The notes under the pieces: generated by a model | Databases searched by the model: none | What the model saw: the letters and a program-made list of their open reading frames with translations, nothing else | Told to the model about the DNA's origin: nothing | Shown: positions 59,601 through 64,000 of the stretch, piece by piece | Layout of the letters: each line of letters starts with the position of its first letter | Numbering within the stretch: position 1 is the stretch's first letter | Source: Zygnema circumcarinatum | Lineage: Eukaryota; Streptophyta; Zygnematophyceae; Zygnematales; Zygnemataceae | Assembly (NCBI GenBank): GCA_037447605.1 | Contig: CM074807.1 | Location: forward strand, 1,904,117 to 1,968,116 | Reading direction: 5' to 3' | Length of the DNA stretch: 64,000 bases | Program-made: the position numbers and the translations under genes

Positions 59601-62134
59601 CAAAGACTATGTACAACAAGTTTCAGAAGCCGGTTCACAAGTACTAGACCTTCAAAGACCTGTTCGTCCAATTCAACAAGATTTTTCGGCCATGAATAAG
59701 TGGCCACCTAAACATGCGATGATCACAGGACTGACAACTGCGCCGCAAAATACAAAAAACACAGACTAAATTCCAGCGATTTGGAAGGCCAACTGTGCGC
59801 ACCTAGAGATGTTGTCCAGAGTAAGCTCATCATTGAAGAGCTTTGCGAAGCTAAGTATCTCATCATTTGTCACCCTCCCACCTGTTCGTACCTGCAAAAG
59901 GTGGTCTTAAATCAGGGGAAATGTTGATGAGACCTGCTCTCAGCATCAATCATCAGATAATCGGTAATTAATAATAGTAAGGTGGCTCTACTCATAGCAA
60001 TAAGCATACTGTAGCCTGTACCATTCGACATAAAGTTTCACCTCCACAATTCTCTTGAGCGAGAGTCTCCGAAGGGAGGCTCGAAGCGATGAGAACATAC
60101 AAAGAGCGAGAAAAAGAGACCAAAACCAGCATAGCAGAGATCAATTAACACCTCGGAGAAGTAACAGTTTGAATACCGGGTCGTCAAAACATGCATTCAA
60201 ACATGCGGTTCAAGGACACTTACTAGCCTTCTAGACTCGGGCTTCAGAGCTGCCAGGTGCAGGTCCAATGCAGGAGCATATCATACACAGATGTCATCTC
60301 ACATTCAAACCGGGCGCCTCAGCCTCCATGATCATCCAAACTGTCTTGAATCCTCACAGCTGGTAAGCAACATGGTCGACTATGCTTAAACTGACTCCCC
60401 GAACACAGTCATGAAAGCTATGCTCCATAGCTTCTACAAGATCATCCCAAATCGATTATTCATTCGATACCAACTCTGCCAATTACGCCCTCGTCATATG
60501 GACTTTGCATTTTGGGTTCACCGAATCCACTTCCGTTCTCGCGGAAAAGGTTACCTACCTTGGTCATGAACTTCTGCAATGTCTCAGCAGTCTTTTTTAA
60601 ATCGCCTGAGCGTGTTGTTTTCACTTCCTTCGCCATTTCACCCACTGTCTCTTGGAGAAATTTTGCCATTTCTAACCTTGCTTTAAGCTTGCGTTTCAAA
60701 TTTTCCTGCCATTGTTTCAAATACAGCATGATGTCAGGTAGCTGGTTTATCGCCTTCCACACTACCCTCGTCGTCATCAAAATGTCATTCTTTCAATGAG
60801 AAAAGACATTCAAGCGATGACCCCTTTTTCTCTACAAATAATCCTAAGTACAAAGTCCACAAACTCAGAGACACCCTGTTATCGTTCGGAATGCTCATAT
60901 TGCACGAGGGAGAAACCTATCAAATTCCAAAGGTTCATGCGAAACACTTTAATCTCTCTCTACTTTTCGAAACTAAAATATTCCATAGGAGGAAGAAAGT
61001 GGGGAGGTGAGTATTGGTGCTGCGTGCTTTCGCGGGGATAGTGAAGTCTTTAGCCATCCTTTAGCCGCCATTTCTACAATGGTTCCAAGCAAACAACAAC
61101 TACATATACAAAGTATTGCTACTCACCTCTTCTTTCATTTTGTCCTGAAATGTTGATGGAAGCATGTTGGGAAACAGCCTGAGCGCCAAAGGCAAAGCGA
61201 ACTCCATAAATGGTACAATGACAAACACAGCAAACGGTACGAGACGAAAAATATCGGCAGCTGTTCTCGTCAGCTGCTGCCTCTCTCGTCTAGTCAAGTT
61301 CTTACCATTCGCAAGCTTCAGAAGAAGCCGAGATGAAATCCTAATGTCCGCCCAAAGCAGCTTTGTGCCTATCCAATAATGTTGTAAAGTTTCTATTACC
61401 AAGTCTTTCCACTCTGTTAACTTGTTAACCCAATCTTTTCTGCTCATAGACGCCACACTCCTTATCCCGGAGGGAATCCCAAGAACTATCTGCCAGAAAC
61501 GAGAAAATAGAGCCATTACGAGCATGAATGACGCTCTCACAACACCCTTTCCTTCCTTGACGGCCTGGTTCGCAGCTTGTACGCGAGCTTTCACACTGCT
61601 CAGTCCCTCCACTGCCTGGTCGCAGTCTTCCGGTGATGCCTCTTTCGGCTTCTGCTTTGTCTCTGCCGCCGCCTGCTCATTGCTGGCAACTCGTGATGCT
61701 ACTTCAGCCTGCTGCAAGCATACTCGAGGAAGTGCGGAAATCCAGCGAGTGTGCATATGAACAGACGAGAGCGAGGCGGTCATTTGAGGGTTTGCATTTG
61801 TGCTCCGATGCACAGTTGGCACATTCTGTGCCACTGCATATTCCCTCCAAACACCCTTGCATGCAGTTGCCAACCCAAGTCTGCCATCCCCTTGGTAGGA
61901 AGGTGTAGGCAAACCGCCCGACTTGAGTATTTCCTCGTCCTGATGGCTGCTATGAAAAAAAGTTGTAAGCTGAGAACCACTAGGCAAAGGATCCAACCGC
62001 TCTCGGCTCCAGCCCGACCAGTATCCATCTCCATATCGACCAACTTCGCCATCCAATAGATCTCTCGCAGCTCGAGGTGTGCGCCTTAGCACTCCTCGAG
62101 CTGTCAGCTTTTGCACAGCCCCTCTGAACGCCAT
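53690..62134 (-). CDS. LETM1: LETM1-like mitochondrial inner-membrane protein with EF-hand
   Basis: Thirteen in-phase exons encode 800 residues: 61127-62134, 60559-60705, 59803-59891, 59103-59195, 58508-58634, 58102-58166, 57711-57879, 56978-57190, 56614-56661, 55916-56059, 54983-55065, 54711-54826 and 53690-53790. LETM1 proteins sit in the mitochondrial inner membrane and support K+/H+ or Ca2+ homeostasis and mitochondrial translation. The N-terminus from the ATG at 62134 is Arg-rich ([20 protein letters not shown]), a typical presequence. The single membrane segment is at about 296-320 ([20 protein letters not shown]), followed by [14 protein letters not shown]. The ribosome-binding-like LETM domain shows [20 protein letters not shown] and [15 protein letters not shown]. 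Coiled coils follow (exons 7-8). Exon 11/12 forms an EF-hand, [12 protein letters not shown] (728-739), and exon 12/13 a second, weaker [10 protein letters not shown]. The protein ends in a short poly-Gln tract. Confidence 0.95.
53693..53714. repeat. CAG/CTG trinucleotide repeat encoding the LETM1 poly-Gln tail
   Basis: GCTGCTGCTGCTGCTGCT on the plus strand reads as CAG codons in the last LETM1 exon, giving five Gln before His and the stop codon. It is short and expected to vary in length between individuals. Confidence 0.85.
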
Positions 62135-64000
62135 TTGTTCCGGGAAAAATGCCAATCCGGTTCAAATATATGCAAGTAAAATCAGAGCCAGTTAGAAGGG
62201 TTAACCCCCAGAAGCGCTAGGACGGCCTGGAGGAGTCCGCGTCGGCGATCCATGGCGAGGAGGTTGCAGGCGCGCGAGGAGCGAGGGATGGCGGGCGGAC
62301 GAACACGGCGGCCCTCCCTCTCTGAGTTGCCGGCCGACGGACGGTACCGTACCGTTGTCACCGGACGGCGAGGCCAAAGCGAGGGCCCTGTTGGCCGTTC
62401 GCTGCGCGCTTTTTGTTCCACGCTCCGTCGCACAGCAGGTCGTGTCCGTACGCCATGTGCCAATGGCATGGCATGGCATGGAATGGCTGCATGGGGGCGT
62501 CACGGTGATGGGATGAGGAATTCCGTCATCCGGCAAGTTGGCCCATCCGGCCATCCGTCCCACTCGTCCGACGACTGGGCATGCCCAGGTCGTTTGCGAG
62601 CGGCTCCTCGTGGTTCTCCATGTTTGTTTTTGTCCGCGTACAATCGATGGCATCGCCGTGCGTGAGATCAATGCCAGATCCACCTCCAGCGCTTCACTCC
62701 AGAGCTCACGAGCCAAGGCTGAGGGCCTTGCGGTCTCCCACACCCCCACTCATCAGGATTCCAATAATCGCTCCATGGCTTCGTTACAACCATAGGATGA
62801 TGGCATGGCATTGGCATGTGAGGATGGTATGCGAATGGCGATGGGGGCTTTGAATGAGGTCCCAGAAACCTCGAATCTATACTGCGATCTTGGGATGCGT
62901 GTAAACTCGACTTTTCTTGCAACCGACTAACTTTTTGCGGCGGAATGGCTGGAGTTATGTCCCGTAAACAGATTGGGAATAGCTTGCTACAGAAGTTGTG
63001 GGTTGTGCAGGTTTCGATACTGACGGCAGTATCCTCAATCCGGATGTTCTTGCACCCATGATAAGAAGTGAGAAACAAAGGATACACCATAGACTTGAAT
63101 GGACCTAGAGAATGGGTGACCGAATGAACATCAGTTCAATCTTTGCAGTCAGCATTTTATCCCAGGCGTCGTGCATCACCTCTCACCCATGAACTCCTAA
63201 AATAGCTGACACACCACTGCTTGGACAGAGGTAGGACTCGCATTAGATTGAAGGTATAACTACTGGCTGCAGAGCCTGCCTTATGACATCTGCTACAGCA
63301 ACCAGCAACAGAATCTAATGTAGACCACGACTTGCAGCTAACATTGAAGTCCAGCAATAGGGTCTACCGCTGCTAATTTGTCTATGGCTTTACACCTAAA
63401 GTGAATGCCGGAGCAAACAAGAACGACCAACAAGAAGCTGACGATATGTGACCTAGAACCTGTATTTACTGCTTACTTCTGGCACTGCAGCCAAGAATCT
63501 AATTCGTACATCTGTTGATAACGACACCTCTCCATTGGCCCTGCGCTGGGCCAGAAAAATGAAACACGAAGTGGTTCAAACAATGGCAGGACGAAGGCCT
63601 GTCAGGTGCCGAAAGGGACAAAAACGATGTAGTCGAATCCTCACAGTCAAGGGTGACCTTGAAATCCCATTCGACGAACGCGGAGAGTCGACGCCAAGGA
63701 TACATCAGTTCTTGTTGGGGTGCTTAGGAGCAGGGCTAAATTGGGGCTAGGATCGTTATCGAGCCTGTCCCATAAGGTTGAAGATGTATATTCACTAAAT
63801 CATATGTAAGGGTATGTCGAATGCTGCAATATATGGGGTCGATATGGACAGGGAAGGGACTGTCGGATCTCTAAGTAGTGCCAGCACTGATTGAAGTCGC
63901 GGATTTTGCAGAAGAGAAGTTACCGCGCAACGGGAGAAAGACATGGAGAGGAAGCCTGACTCCCGGAACTCTGAGAATTATCAGGATCTAAATGCTGTCG
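62135..64000. other. LETM1 upstream region and terminal unannotated stretch
   Basis: 62200-62480 is GC-rich promoter DNA with GTAC elements. 62456-62490 has a short CATGG array (GGCATGGCATGGCATGG). Beyond 62900 I see no coding exon with a recognisable domain; the open frames at 63499-63750 on both strands overlap each other and match nothing I know. Confidence 0.45.
62343..62451. promoter_or_regulatory. GTAC elements upstream of LETM1
   Basis: GGTACCGTACCG (62343-62354) and TCCGTACGCC (around 62445-62454) lie about 210-320 bp upstream of the LETM1 ATG. Confidence 0.45.

Noticed and set aside
1-64000. A new multi-gene defence or biosynthetic system
   Set aside because: All well-supported genes are known plant housekeeping or developmental families with unrelated functions, so there is no basis for calling a system.

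Overview
This is nuclear DNA from a land plant. Eight protein-coding genes can be rebuilt from GT-AG exons, and several are plant-specific: a class I KNOX homeobox gene, the plastid cytochrome b6f assembly factor CCB4, a plant-type YbeY-HAD fusion, and a plant-type CCR4 homolog 4. Most introns are roughly 60 bp to 1.5 kb, and intergenic gaps are mostly under 2.5 kb. That suits a compact genome such as a bryophyte or lycophyte, but the lineage is an inference and I cannot name a species. A 10-N gap at 12848-12857 inside a CT microsatellite shows this is assembled scaffold sequence.

Layout. 1-4.5 kb: a short transposase-like ORF, then a broken-looking SPOUT (TrmL-type) tRNA methyltransferase gene on the minus strand. 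Its exons lie in kilobase-scale purine/pyrimidine tracts and its middle exon cannot be found. 4.5-5.9 kb: a spacer with a 10-bp tandem repeat, a GTAC palindrome and four G-box/ABRE-like repeats. 5.9-12.3 kb: TSPO (minus) and CCB4 (plus), arranged head to head. 13.3-15.7 kb: KNOX (plus), preceded by a long CT microsatellite. 16.8-21.7 kb: an exon-junction-complex core gene, CASC3/MLN51/Barentsz (minus). 22.2-28.2 kb: YBEY-HAD (minus). This is head to head with CCR4 homolog 4 (plus, 28.7-32.4 kb). 33.5-38.1 kb: a WD40 protein (minus). 38.1-40.5 kb: a spacer with one unassigned plus-strand ORF. 40.5-52.5 kb: VPS54 (minus). 53.7-62.1 kb: LETM1 (minus). 62.1-64 kb: no gene seen.

These are housekeeping genes with unrelated roles: RNA modification, decay and surveillance, plastid ribosome maturation, heme-linked plastid biogenesis, retrograde trafficking, mitochondrial ion homeostasis and meristem or sporophyte patterning. 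They do not form one pathway. Two local relationships stand out. TSPO and CCB4, both tied to heme or tetrapyrroles, share a divergent promoter. In addition, GTAC-core motifs of the CCGTAC/CCGTACGG type lie 100-260 bp upstream of the start codons of five genes (KNOX, CASC3, YBEY-HAD, VPS54, LETM1). I found no CRISPR array, phage, biosynthetic cluster or clearly new multi-gene system. The most unusual items are the recurrent GTAC promoter element, the G-box repeat cluster, the exon-deficient methyltransferase gene and one unassigned ORF.
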